From the NCBI RefSeq assembly GCF_002741015.1, contig NZ_CP016616.1, forward strand, positions 3,505,501-3,569,500: a DNA stretch of 64,000 nt, read 5' to 3'. Below the pieces are notes generated by a model that saw only the letters and a list, made by a program, of their open reading frames with translations, searched no databases and was not told the DNA's origin. The stretch is from Microvirga ossetica. GTDB taxonomy: Bacteria; Pseudomonadota; Alphaproteobacteria; Rhizobiales; Beijerinckiaceae. Below, in pieces: positions 54,560 through 63,233 of the stretch (the first letter of the stretch is position 1; each line of letters begins with the position of its first letter). Position numbers and translations under genes: made by a program.

Positions 54560-55365
54560 GAAGAGACAGCTACTCGATCGAGACCGTCGCCGCCTGGGCT
54601 CTTGCTCTTCTCTGGCTGTTGCCGCTGGCCTACAGCCTTTGGAGCGCGTTCCATCCGTCGGAATACGCGACGCGGTTCGACCTGACCGCGCCGCTCACGT
54701 TCGCCAATTTCGTCAAAGCTTGGAACCAGGCGCCGTTCGCCCGCTACTACCTGAACACTGTCATGCTGGTCAGCCTGGTGCTGGCGGGACAACTCGTCAT
54801 CGCGACGCTGGCAGCCTATGCCTTTGCCCGCTTCAAGTTCGTCGGCAGGGACGTTCTGTTCGCGCTGGTTCTCGTGCAACTCATGATCATGCCGGATGTG
54901 TTGATCGTCGAGAACTACCGGGTGATCAGCGCGCTCAACCTGCTCGACACGATCCCGGCAATCGCCCTGCCTTACATGGCGTCGGCCTTCGGCATCTTCC
55001 TGTTGCGCCAGACATTCAAGGGCGTGCCGAACGAACTCGTTGATGCGGCACGTGTGGAGGGCGCCTCGTCTTTCGGCGTGCTGTGGCGTGTCTTCGTGCC
55101 GCTCGGCAAGACCACCTATATCGCCTTCGGCCTCGTCTCCGTGAGCTATCACTGGAACAATTTCCTCTGGCCGCTCATCGTCACGAACTCGGTTGAGAGC
55201 CGCCCGCTGACAGTGGGCCTGGCCGTCTTCGGAGCGCCCGAGACAGGGGTGGACTGGTCGGTCATCACGGCTGCCACAATCATGACGATGGCTCCGCTGC
55301 TTATCGCCTTTCTGCTGTTCCAGCGCCAATTCGTTCAATCCTTCATGCGTGCCGGAATCCGCTGA
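54556..55365 (+). CDS. ABC transporter permease, UgpE/MalG type
   Basis: A 269-residue permease. Six helices, EAA loop NELVDAARVEGASSFGVLWR around 163-182. The start MRRDSYSIETV is set by the ATGA overlap with the preceding gene; an upstream extension in this frame is antisense-type shadow. The stop overlaps the start of the phosphodiesterase gene (TGATG), so the enzyme is translated with the transporter. Confidence 0.9.
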   Translation: MRRDSYSIETVAAWALALLWLLPLAYSLWSAFHPSEYATRFDLTAPLTFANFVKAWNQAPFARYYLNTVMLVSLVLAGQLVIATLAAYAFARFKFVGRDVLFALVLVQLMIMPDVLIVENYRVISALNLLDTIPAIALPYMASAFGIFLLRQTFKGVPNELVDAARVEGASSFGVLWRVFVPLGKTTYIAFGLVSVSYHWNNFLWPLIVTNSVESRPLTVGLAVFGAPETGVDWSVITAATIMTMAPLLIAFLLFQRQFVQSFMRAGIR

Positions 55366-56225
55366 TGAAGCTCGTGACGTGGAACATCCAATGGGGCCTG
55401 GGCTGCGACGGGCGAATCGATCTCGACCGCATCGTCACGACGGCAAAGGATCTCGGCGATGCGGATATCTTCTGCTTCCAGGAGATCTCCCACGGCTTCG
55501 CAGCCCATGACGGCGATGAGGATCAGCATGCCATCCTCGCGTCTCTGCTCCCAGGATACAGGCCGATCTTCCGTCCGGCGGTCGAGAAGATCGACACAAA
55601 TGGCAGGCTTCAGGTCTTCGGCAATATGATCCTGTCCCGTCTGCCGGTGCTGCAGATCACCAGCCACATGTTGCCCTGGCCGGCAACACCTTGCAAAAGC
55701 ATGCAACGTCAAGCGCTGGAGGTTCTCGTCCAGACCTCCTTCGGTGCCGTGCGTGTGATCACCACTCATCTGGAATATCATTCCGAGATCCAACGGGAGG
55801 CGCAGATCCGATACCTGCGCGCCATTCATGAAGAAGGCGAGAAGCGGGGGCAAATCGCGTTCGAGGACCGTTCCGAAGGATCCTACCGCACGATGCCGCG
55901 GCCCGTGGGAACCGTCATCTGCGGCGATTTCAATCTGGGGCCGGACGAGCAACTCTATCAGGACATTCAGAAACCCTTCCCCGTCGGGATTCCATCCTTC
56001 GTCGATGCCTGGACCGTCGCTCACGGGACAGTTCCGCATGCGCCCACCACAGGAGTCGCGGATTCCAAGCAATGGCCTCAAGGTCCCCATTGTCGGGATT
56101 ACTTCTTCGTGACCGAGAACCTGGGCGAGCGCGTTGCAAATGTAAGAGCGGATGTCGAGACGACGGCATCCGACCACCAGCCTCTTTTGCTCGAACTTCG
56201 CTCCGGGGATGGCATATCGCTCTGA
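55365..56225 (+). CDS. Endonuclease/exonuclease/phosphatase (EEP)-family phosphodiesterase
   Basis: A 286-residue EEP-fold hydrolase with the complete active-site set: TWNIQWGLG, CFQEIS, ITTHLEYHSEIQREAQIRYL, GDFNLGPDEQLY and SDHQPLLLEL. No signal peptide, so cytoplasmic. Members cleave phosphodiester bonds in nucleic acids, sphingomyelin or inositol phosphates. Translational coupling to a Ugp-like permease argues for action on an imported phosphodiester, with the HAD phosphatase completing dephosphorylation. That pathway is my inference; a nuclease role remains possible. Confidence 0.82.
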   Translation: MKLVTWNIQWGLGCDGRIDLDRIVTTAKDLGDADIFCFQEISHGFAAHDGDEDQHAILASLLPGYRPIFRPAVEKIDTNGRLQVFGNMILSRLPVLQITSHMLPWPATPCKSMQRQALEVLVQTSFGAVRVITTHLEYHSEIQREAQIRYLRAIHEEGEKRGQIAFEDRSEGSYRTMPRPVGTVICGDFNLGPDEQLYQDIQKPFPVGIPSFVDAWTVAHGTVPHAPTTGVADSKQWPQGPHCRDYFFVTENLGERVANVRADVETTASDHQPLLLELRSGDGISL

Positions 56226-56235
56226 AGCGACTCCT

Positions 56236-56286
56236 CTCGGCAAAGCTCGGGTCACCGTAAGTCGATTTCAGACCCACTTTGCCGAG
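56236..56286. terminator. Long two-part hairpin downstream of the EEP gene
   Basis: Outer arms CTCGGCAAAG (56236-56245) / CTTTGCCGAG (56277-56286) are perfect. Inner arms GGGTC / GACCC follow with a 17-nt loop. It starts 10 bp after the EEP stop. No T-run, so it may be a stability element, rho-type terminator hairpin or remnant of a mobile element end. Confidence 0.5.
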
Positions 56287-56410
56287 CTACCGGCCACAAC
56301 CGCTAGATAAAAAAGTGGTCTTATATTGGACGGACTAACTGAATCGATACACCGAACCATTCTTTCCGGGGGCATCACGGGGGCGCCTGCAGCAGCGGTA
56401 TGAGGCTGCG

Positions 56411-56739
56411 GAGCTGATTCCGGTCGGGCTGACGCTCATTGCCGTTGCTGCCTTAAACTTCCATCGGCCCGCGTCTACTGCCCCTGGCACAGCGTGATTG
56501 CCTCCGTCGCACTTTGGTCATCCGGCAGTGCGCTGGTGACACCCGGTGCAACCATGATCGCCCTCGCTGGCTTTCCAAAAATCGGCGGTGCTGCCTCTGA
56601 TCTGGTCGGATTCCTACCCGTCGGGATCGGGCTCATGGGAACTGCGCTGGCAGCGCTGCTCTTCAACAATCTGTTGAAGGCGCTGGAAACCGCCATGCCG
56701 AGCATGAGGATACTCGCATTGCTGGCGCATCTTGGTCTC
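56411..56739 (+). pseudogene. Decayed MFS drug-resistance transporter (Bcr/CflA-like) fragment
   Basis: Two frames carry remnants of a transporter C-terminal half. The first, from 56411, reads ELIPVGLTLIAVAALN and stops at 56497. The second, from about 56494, reads ALWSSGSALVTPGATMIALA, then FPKIGGAASDLVGF and GTALAALLFNNLLKALET, typical of Bcr/CflA helices. No intact N-terminal half exists in the gap. This and the hairpin before it account for what can be seen in the 617-bp gap 56226-56842. Confidence 0.55.
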
Positions 56740-56842
56740 AGCCCAAAACGGAACGGCTGCACGGATTCGATTGAGGCGGGATCGCATCCGTCGATCCCAG
56801 TGGACCTCCACCGATAATATCCAAGCTGAGAAGCCCTGATAC

Positions 56843-57229
56843 TCAGCCCGGCGGCAAAGGCCGCGGACGCGAGCCGCTGTCGATGGCGACGAAGGTAAAG
56901 ACCGCTTCGGTCACCTTGATCTGTTCGTCGCCATCGCGGGAGCGACGCCAGGCCTCGACCTGGAACTTCATGGATGTGCGTCCGGTGGAGGTCAGGTCGG
57001 CATAGACAGACACCTCGTCGCCGACATGAACCGGCGTGTGAAAGACCATGCCGTCGACAGCGACGGTGACGCAGCGCCCGCGAGCCCGCCTCGCGGCCGC
57101 ATTGCCGGCCGCCAGGTCCATCTGCGACATCAGCCAGCCGCCGAAGATGTCGCCCGCAGGATTGGTGTCGGAGGGCATCGCGATCGTCCGGATGACGGCC
57201 TCGCGCATCCCGTTGTCCTCGACCGTCAT
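56843..57229 (-). CDS. Acyl-CoA thioesterase, YciA-like hotdog fold
   Basis: A 128-residue single hotdog domain. The catalytic region IAMPSDTNPAGDIFGGWLMS has the aspartate and the GG-W pattern of YciA/BACH thioesterases. FHTPVHVGDEVSVYADL and VTEAVFTFVAID complete the fold. It hydrolyses acyl-CoA to free acid and CoA; YciA is broad in specificity. It lies 32 bp after the GntR gene and may be cotranscribed with the aconitase group. Confidence 0.85.
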   Translation of the reverse strand: MTVEDNGMREAVIRTIAMPSDTNPAGDIFGGWLMSQMDLAAGNAAARRARGRCVTVAVDGMVFHTPVHVGDEVSVYADLTSTGRTSMKFQVEAWRRSRDGDEQIKVTEAVFTFVAIDSGSRPRPLPPG

Positions 57230-57261
57230 GACTGCTTCCTTCCTCGCCCCGATGGCGGCGT

Positions 57262-58179
57262 TCAGTGTTCCAGGATCGGCCTGATCTCCTGGAGGTTCCC
57301 GATCGTGTGCTCCAGGTGCCGGCGCAGGGCCTGTGAGGCCTCCTCGTTTCTTTCACGCTCGAGCAGGTCGAGGATCTGCAGGTGCTCCTCGCATTGCTGG
57401 CGGTAGCGCTTGCGGTCGATCATCGAGCGATAGGAGAGCAGACGGCGGACACGGTTGATGCGCCGCACCGCTTCCAGAAAGAAGGGATTGCCCGAGGCGC
57501 CGACGATCGCCTCGTGGAACCGCACGCCACGCTCGTGGAGGGCGTCGGCGCTGTCCGTCTCGATGGCGCCCCGGAGAAGCCGGAGCTCGGCCTCGCGGCA
57601 GCGGGCAGCGATGTCGGGGTCGAGCCGGTATGTCGGCTCCACAAGGGCTGCAGGCTCGAGGGCGAGGCGCACGCGATAGGTCTGCTCGAGGCTTTCCGGA
57701 GTCGTGAGCATCGGCGAGAAGGACCAGCCGTAGCCGGGGCGGCGCTCGGCCCAGCCCTCCTGGGCGATCCGGCCGAGAACCGCGTTCAACTGCGCTTTCG
57801 TCAGCTGATAGGTTTCTTTCAGGAAGGCTTCGGAGGCAGGATCGGGCAGGCGGCCATGAAGGTGATCGTCGGCCATCCTGAAATAGACGTCGGAGGCATC
57901 ATCCCGGGTCGCCAAGCCGAGGCTCTCCGGCGACACGCCCTTGACGTCCGACACGAAGTAGCCGCGGTTGCGCTGATGGGTGAGGGCGCCCTTGGCGGCG
58001 AGCAGCTGCAAGGCCTGGCCGACGGGGAAGCGGGAGACGCTGAACCGCTCGGCCAGCTCCTGGGCTGTCAGGTGGGTCCCCACAGGCACCCCGCCGCGAA
58101 TATGGTCAAGGATCTGCGCGGCGAGACCCTCGGTCAACTCTCGCTTTCCGTTGACCGTGCGCTCGCCGGCTGAACTCAT
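57262..58179 (-). CDS. GntR-family FCD regulator with duplicated winged-HTH region
   Basis: A 305-residue regulator. One winged HTH lies near the N-terminus (HLTAQELAERFSVSRFPVGQ, GALTHQRNRGYFVSD). A second HTH-like unit follows at about 90-165 (LKETYQLTKAQLNAVLGRIA, WAERRPGYGWSFSPM), and the FCD ligand domain ends the protein. Duplicated DNA-binding regions are unusual for FCD GntR proteins. The start MSSAGERTVNG at 58179 is preferred; a longer frame begins at 58242. It follows the TctC-family gene and probably regulates this tricarboxylate group. Confidence 0.8.
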   Translation of the reverse strand: MSSAGERTVNGKRELTEGLAAQILDHIRGGVPVGTHLTAQELAERFSVSRFPVGQALQLLAAKGALTHQRNRGYFVSDVKGVSPESLGLATRDDASDVYFRMADDHLHGRLPDPASEAFLKETYQLTKAQLNAVLGRIAQEGWAERRPGYGWSFSPMLTTPESLEQTYRVRLALEPAALVEPTYRLDPDIAARCREAELRLLRGAIETDSADALHERGVRFHEAIVGASGNPFFLEAVRRINRVRRLLSYRSMIDRKRYRQQCEEHLQILDLLERERNEEASQALRRHLEHTIGNLQEIRPILEH

Positions 58180-58282
58180 AAACTTGACCTCGGACCCGTG
58201 GAAGTTGGCTCGATCCTTCTTTAACCGATTTGTCGAGGCCACGGTACTCTCAGGCCGCAGGCTTCGGAATGTGGAAGGGAAA

Positions 58283-58307
58283 GAGGGAGCCCGAGCCAGG
58301 CCCCCTC
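58283..58307 (-). terminator. Terminator-like hairpin after the second TctC gene
   Basis: Arms GAGGGAGCC / GGCCCCCTC with a 7-nt loop on the plus strand. The one mismatch becomes G-U in the leftward RNA, and TTTCCCTT follows on that strand. It lies 8 bp after the tctC-like stop. Confidence 0.55.
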
Positions 58308-58315
58308 GATTTTCC

Positions 58316-59281
58316 TCAGGACTTCACGAGGCCGATCGACTTCAGGATGTCGCCGACGCGAGCCTGTTCCTCCTTGAGGAAGGCTTCGAAAGGCGCTCCC
58401 GCGAGGTAGAAATCCTCCCAGCCGCGCTGCTTGAGGATGTCGGCCCATTCCTTCGACTTGACCAGCTTCTCGACGGTCTCGGCATGTGCCTTGCGCTGGT
58501 CCGCCGTGATGGCCGGCGGGGCCATGATGGCGCGCCAGTTCACGACCTCGACATCCATACCCTGCTCCTTCAGGGTCGGAACGTCGGCGCCGGCCAGGCG
58601 CTTGCCGGAGGAGATCGCCAGTGCCCGCAGCTTGCCGGCCTTGATCTGGCTCTCGAACTCGCCATAGCCCGAAACACCGGCCGTCACCCGTCCGCCGAGC
58701 ATCGCCGCCAGGGCCTCGCCGCCGCCCGAAAATGCGATGTAGTTGACCTTCGCCGGATCGGAGCCGGCCGCCCTGGTGAACAGGGCCGCGAGGATGTGGT
58801 CCGCGCCGCCTGCCGAGCCGCCGGCCCAGGTCACCTTGGCCGGATCGGCCTTTGCGGCGGCGGCAAGCTCCTGAACATTCTTGATCGGCGAGTTCGCCGG
58901 CACGACGATCACGAGAGGATCACCCGTGAGACGCGCAATCGGCGTGACCTGATCGAGGCCGACCGGCGACTTGTTGCTGAGGATCGCGCCGATCATGGTG
59001 ATGCCGTTGACCATGAGCTGGCTCGGATCGCCTTTCCCGTTGTTCACGAACTGTGCCAGGCCGATGGTACCGCCGGCGCCGGTCACGTTGGTGACCTGAA
59101 CGCTCTTGGCGAGGCCGGTCTGCGTCAGCACCTGCTGAATCGAGCGGGCGGCCGAGTCCCAGCCGCCGCCGGGCCCTGCCGGGGCCATGATCTTGAGTTC
59201 CTGCTGCGCGAAGGCAGACGACGCGACAAGTGTCAGAGCCGCAACGGCGACGCCGCGGATTGTCTTGGTGAAGTGGCTCAC
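58316..59281 (-). CDS. TTT substrate-binding protein, TctC family (no adjacent TctA/B)
   Basis: A 321-residue periplasmic protein. Signal sequence from MSHFTKTIRGVAVAALTLVA to about SAFA. It has the Bug-type opening LKIMAPAGPGGGWDSAARSI and the later NYIAFSGGGEALAAMLGG element. No permease genes for a TTT system are adjacent, so it probably works with TctAB encoded elsewhere or has a sensory role. It lies 53 bp downstream of acnA; a tricarboxylate such as tricarballylate or aconitate would suit the context, but this is inference. Confidence 0.87.
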   Translation of the reverse strand: MSHFTKTIRGVAVAALTLVASSAFAQQELKIMAPAGPGGGWDSAARSIQQVLTQTGLAKSVQVTNVTGAGGTIGLAQFVNNGKGDPSQLMVNGITMIGAILSNKSPVGLDQVTPIARLTGDPLVIVVPANSPIKNVQELAAAAKADPAKVTWAGGSAGGADHILAALFTRAAGSDPAKVNYIAFSGGGEALAAMLGGRVTAGVSGYGEFESQIKAGKLRALAISSGKRLAGADVPTLKEQGMDVEVVNWRAIMAPPAITADQRKAHAETVEKLVKSKEWADILKQRGWEDFYLAGAPFEAFLKEEQARVGDILKSIGLVKS

Positions 59282-59334
59282 GAGTTCCTCCCTTGGGTTG
59301 CGTGAGGTGATGAACGCGAAGCGGACGTTGCCGC

Positions 59335-62025
59335 TCAGCGCTTGATGTTCGGCGAAACCTCTCGCCGAAGATGTCCACTGTTTCCGGTGAAGTCTGGTGT
59401 TGGTGTCTCGCGGCTTGTGCCCTCCGCGTTGACGGCACGATGCAGGATGAGGGGAATGATGCCGCCGCCGCGCAGGATCTCGACCTCGAGGCCGGTCTCG
59501 ATGGCAGCGATGGCCATGAAGGTTTCGCTCGCCCCCGATCCACGCCGGATCGTGACGGGCACCGGGCCGCGCGGACCGATCTTTGCGGGATCGGCCTCGA
59601 TGAGGATCCTATCGCCGGGACGCAGGTGCAGATCGTTCGGATGCCGCTCCGGCGGAAGACGCAGAGGCAGGATGCCCATGCCGATCAGGTTGGAGCGATG
59701 GATGCGCTCGAAGCTCGAGGCCAGCACCGCGCGTACGCCGAGCAGCGCCACGCCTTTCGCGGCCCAGTCGCGCGACGAGCCCATGCCATAGCGTTCGCCC
59801 GCTACCACAACGACGGAGGCGCCCTCGCGGGCGTAGCGCTCGGCTGCGCGGAGCAGCGGCAGATGCTCGCCCGAGCCGACATGAACGGTGAAGCCCGGTG
59901 CGATCTGGGGGTCGAGCAGGTTGCGCACCGACTTGTTGGTGAACAGGCCCCGGACCATGGCCTCCCAGTTGCCGCGGCGGGAGGCGAAGACGTTCAGGTC
60001 GCGACGGTTCTCGCCCCTCTCCACCAGATATTCGGCGGCTTCTCCCTGCGGCGGGATCAGCCCGGCCGGAGAGATGTGATCGGTGGTGATGTCGTCGCCG
60101 AGCACGAGCAGCGGATGCGCTGCATAGGTGCCGAGCAGCGTGCCCTTGCCGAAGCCCGCGAAGGGGGGGCGCCGAATGTAGCTCGAGCTCTCGTTCCATG
60201 GGAACAGGGGAGTGGCCGGCGCATCGAGCACGCGCCAGGCCTCGCTCGCCTCGGCCTCTGCGTATGAGGTTTCGTAATCGCCTGCATCGATGGCGATGGC
60301 GAGGGCCGCATCGATCTCGTCGCCTGTCGGCCAGAGATCGGCGAGGCGAATGTCTTCGCCCGAGTGCGAGCGTCCGATGGGATCGGTGAGGATGTCGCGA
60401 TTGACGTCGCCTGCGAGCGCGAAGGCGACCACCAGCGGAGGCGAGGCCAGGAAGCCCGCCTCGAGCTGCGGATGGACGCGACCGGGGAAGTTGCGGTTGC
60501 CCGAGAGAACTGCAACGGGAAGAATGTTCCGCTCGGCCATGGCCTGCTCGATGATCGCCGGCAGCGGGCCGGAATTGCCGATGCAGGTCGTGCAGCCATA
60601 GCCGACGATGCCGAAGCCCACGGCCTCGAGGTCCGCCAGCAGGCCGGCGCGGCGCAGGTAGCGTTCGGCGGTGGGCGAGCCGGGCGCCAGTGACGTCTTC
60701 ACCCAGGCGGGCGGGGTGAGGCCGAAGCGGCGTGCTTTGCGAGCGAGCAGACCTGCGGCGACCAGAAGTCTCGGATCGGACGTGTTGGTGCAGCTCGTGA
60801 TCGCAGCGATTGCCACTGCGCCGTTGCCTGGCTGCTCGACAGATGACGCGGCAGGGTGGGCGGCCAGCATCGGCGCAAGCGCCTCGACCGTTCTGCCAGC
60901 CGCGATGCGGTCCTGCGGCCGGCGCGGACCTGCGAGGCTGACCTCGACCCTATCGAGATCGATCTCGATCGTGTCCGTGAAGCGCGGAGACGCCTTGGGG
61001 TCGAACCAGAGGCCCTGCCGCCTTGCGTATTCCTCCACGAGACGGACGTGATCGGCGCTGCGACCCGTCTCGCGCAAATACTGCAGCGTATGGTCGTCGA
61101 GGGGGAAAAAGCCGGAATTGGCGCCGAATTCCGGGGTCATATTGGCGATGACGGCGCGATCGCCGGCAGACAGCGTCGAGACGCCTTTGCCATAGAATTC
61201 GACGAAGCGATCCGCGAGATCGATGCGCCGAAGGCGCTCGGTCACCGTGAGCGCTAGATCGGTGGCGAGCACGCCCTGCCGCAGACGGCCCTTAAGACGC
61301 ACGCCCACGATGTCCGGCACGCGGATCATCACCGGCATGCCGAAGAAGACGCTCTCGGCCTCGAGGCCGCCCACGCCCCAGCCGAGCACGCCGATGCCGT
61401 TGATCATCGGCGTGTGACTGTCCGTGCCGATCAAGGTATCGGGCATGGCCCACGATACGCCGTCGCGCTCCGCGGTGGTGACGACACTTGCCAGGCGCTC
61501 CAGGTTGAGCGTGTGCATGATGCCGGTGCCGGGCGGATGAACACGGACGCCCGAGAGGGTGCGCGTCGCCCATTTCATGAAGCGGTAGCGCTCGGTATTG
61601 CGGCCGAACTCACGCTCCATGTTGCGTCGGAGCGCGTCGGGCGCGCCGAACACGTCGACGGCCAGGGAATGATCGGTCGAGACGTCGACCGGCAGCACCG
61701 GATTGAGCCGGCGCGGGTCATACCCGGCTTCTGCGAGGGACGCGCGCATGCCGGCAATGTCCACGAGGGCCGGGCCGCAGGTCGTGTCGTGCATCATCAC
61801 GCGGCGGGGCAGGAACGGAATCTCGTCCTCGCTGCGCCCCTCCGCCAGCCAGTTCAGAATCGCCGCCTTGGCACGCGGTGCGTCGTCGCCCGCGTTCCGC
61901 AGGACGTTTTCCAGCATGATCCGCAGGATGTACGGAAGCCGTTCGAGTTGCCCCTCGGCTGCTGCAGGAAGATCGACAATGCGATGGCGTCGCCCGGCAA
62001 CCGTGATGTCGGCGTCCTTCCGCAT
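59335..62025 (-). CDS. acnA: Aconitate hydratase, AcnA/IRP type
   Basis: An 896-residue iron-sulfur enzyme interconverting citrate, cis-aconitate and isocitrate. [4Fe-4S] ligand cysteines are visible in AITSCTNTSDP (Cys412) and GYGCTTCIGNSGP (Cys478, Cys481). Substrate-domain motifs GLEAESVFFGMP, GDDITTDHISPAG and YGMGSSRDWAAKG are intact. Length matches AcnA. Its neighbours (TctC, GntR, thioesterase) suggest an accessory copy for tricarboxylate use rather than the housekeeping TCA enzyme, but the sequence cannot settle that. Confidence 0.92.
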   Translation of the reverse strand: MRKDADITVAGRRHRIVDLPAAAEGQLERLPYILRIMLENVLRNAGDDAPRAKAAILNWLAEGRSEDEIPFLPRRVMMHDTTCGPALVDIAGMRASLAEAGYDPRRLNPVLPVDVSTDHSLAVDVFGAPDALRRNMEREFGRNTERYRFMKWATRTLSGVRVHPPGTGIMHTLNLERLASVVTTAERDGVSWAMPDTLIGTDSHTPMINGIGVLGWGVGGLEAESVFFGMPVMIRVPDIVGVRLKGRLRQGVLATDLALTVTERLRRIDLADRFVEFYGKGVSTLSAGDRAVIANMTPEFGANSGFFPLDDHTLQYLRETGRSADHVRLVEEYARRQGLWFDPKASPRFTDTIEIDLDRVEVSLAGPRRPQDRIAAGRTVEALAPMLAAHPAASSVEQPGNGAVAIAAITSCTNTSDPRLLVAAGLLARKARRFGLTPPAWVKTSLAPGSPTAERYLRRAGLLADLEAVGFGIVGYGCTTCIGNSGPLPAIIEQAMAERNILPVAVLSGNRNFPGRVHPQLEAGFLASPPLVVAFALAGDVNRDILTDPIGRSHSGEDIRLADLWPTGDEIDAALAIAIDAGDYETSYAEAEASEAWRVLDAPATPLFPWNESSSYIRRPPFAGFGKGTLLGTYAAHPLLVLGDDITTDHISPAGLIPPQGEAAEYLVERGENRRDLNVFASRRGNWEAMVRGLFTNKSVRNLLDPQIAPGFTVHVGSGEHLPLLRAAERYAREGASVVVVAGERYGMGSSRDWAAKGVALLGVRAVLASSFERIHRSNLIGMGILPLRLPPERHPNDLHLRPGDRILIEADPAKIGPRGPVPVTIRRGSGASETFMAIAAIETGLEVEILRGGGIIPLILHRAVNAEGTSRETPTPDFTGNSGHLRREVSPNIKR

Positions 62026-62074
62026 CGGACCTCCCGCGTTCCCTTGATGAATAGGTCTCCAGGATTTGCATAAA

Positions 62075-62170
62075 ATGACTCATAAATACAATATAAATTG
62101 CATTTTAAATATTCAATATGCTGTTTCGCTGTTGCCATAAGCGGTTAAAGCTATTTAAATCAATGTCTTA
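62075..62170. promoter_or_regulatory. AT-rich promoter region upstream of acnA
   Basis: About 95 bp of sharply AT-rich DNA in a GC-rich genome, with CAAT-ATAA-ATTG (62089-62100) as a small inverted repeat. It starts about 50 bp upstream of the acnA ATG and most likely holds its promoter and perhaps the site for the GntR regulator. Confidence 0.4.
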
Positions 62171-62668
62171 ATGGATTTTAGATCAGTCGGGGTCACTCGC
62201 GTTGGCTCGCATCATGGAGACAGCCCAGCGGAGTTCGCTTCAAGGGTGCCAGCGACTTCGTCGAGCCGGACAAGAGATTCGACTGCCTTTTCGGCTTGAT
62301 GAGGTGAAGAGCTAGCCGCTCACGGCGATGTGCCGTGCATATATTGCGTTTCATGCGAGCGGTCTGCCGCTTGAGCCCGCGCCAGCGGGACCGGCCTTAC
62401 CTGTCCGAAATTGCCAAGCATGCGTCTCAAACTGTCAAGCATAATTGTGTGAACCTGCATAAAGTCCATCGCGCCAGACAGAACGAGCAAACGGTTGAGC
62501 GGGGAAGCGATCAGCGCGGATAATATCGATCCGTAGTCTTCTTGCGGTGCGGACCAGGGGGCATGATCCTCGGGACGGGCCTACCGCTGCCGTCGAGCCG
62601 ACGTGAGTTCGAGATCGCGAAAGCAGGAGCAGGATGTGCCGCCGGAAGCATCTATCGCGGGAGTGAGA
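62171..62668. other. About 500-bp gap with no supported gene
   Basis: Short frames here have no ribosome site, family similarity or hydrophobic pattern that supports coding. The region presumably holds the promoter of the lipoprotein gene. I see no repeat or RNA gene in it. Confidence 0.5.
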
Positions 62669-63202
62669 ATGGACGGTAACGACCGCCGCAGCGAAAGCGT
62701 CAGTTCGTTCGTGGCGTCCCGAATTCTTCTGTCCCGTCCCGGAGCCCTTTGCGGGCTCGCGGCGGCGGCGATCGTTGCGCCGATGCTGGTCGGCTGCACC
62801 ACCTCGGGAAGTGGGCCAGCGACCGTCGCCAATGTCGAGGCTCCTGCAGCCTTTGCGCGCGAGCGCTTGGTCGGCCGGTGGGGTGTCGCGTCGTTCCACA
62901 CCGACAAGGATCGGCCGCGAACGGAACGCGAGGCGCGGGCTCAGTGCAATCTGCCTTATACGATCGCCAAGGGCCCGACCGACGGGGTGATGATGCATGT
63001 CGCCGACGACCCGAAGCTGTATGAGTTGAGACTCAAGGGCGACAGGGCGGGCCGGACCTATCTCGGCTTCGAGTCGCCGCCGGGCGACCCGCAGGATCGC
63101 GAGATTCTGTCGGCGACGGACAATCTCATGCTCATGCGCTTCGTCGATCCGGACGCGAACCGGCGCTATGGAACCTTCGTATACGTGCGCTGCAGCGCCT
63201 GA
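62669..63202 (+). CDS. Putative lipoprotein of unknown function
   Basis: A 177-residue protein. After a polar N-terminus, a hydrophobic segment leads to lipobox LVGC with the lipidated cysteine at about 43 (MLVGCTTSGSGP). The mature part is polar with one further cysteine near ARAQCNLPY and another at the end (YVRCSA). No family recognised. I prefer MDGNDRRSES at 62669 with GGAGTGAG upstream to a longer frame. It lies 31 bp before an L,D-transpeptidase gene, so an envelope role is plausible. Confidence 0.7.
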   Translation: MDGNDRRSESVSSFVASRILLSRPGALCGLAAAAIVAPMLVGCTTSGSGPATVANVEAPAAFARERLVGRWGVASFHTDKDRPRTEREARAQCNLPYTIAKGPTDGVMMHVADDPKLYELRLKGDRAGRTYLGFESPPGDPQDREILSATDNLMLMRFVDPDANRRYGTFVYVRCSA

Positions 63203-63233
63203 CGATAGAATCCAAAAAGCGGAGGACAGGGAT

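Noticed and set aside
62171..62668. Small ORF at 62335-62523
   Set aside because: No ribosome site, no family similarity and codon use unlike its neighbours.
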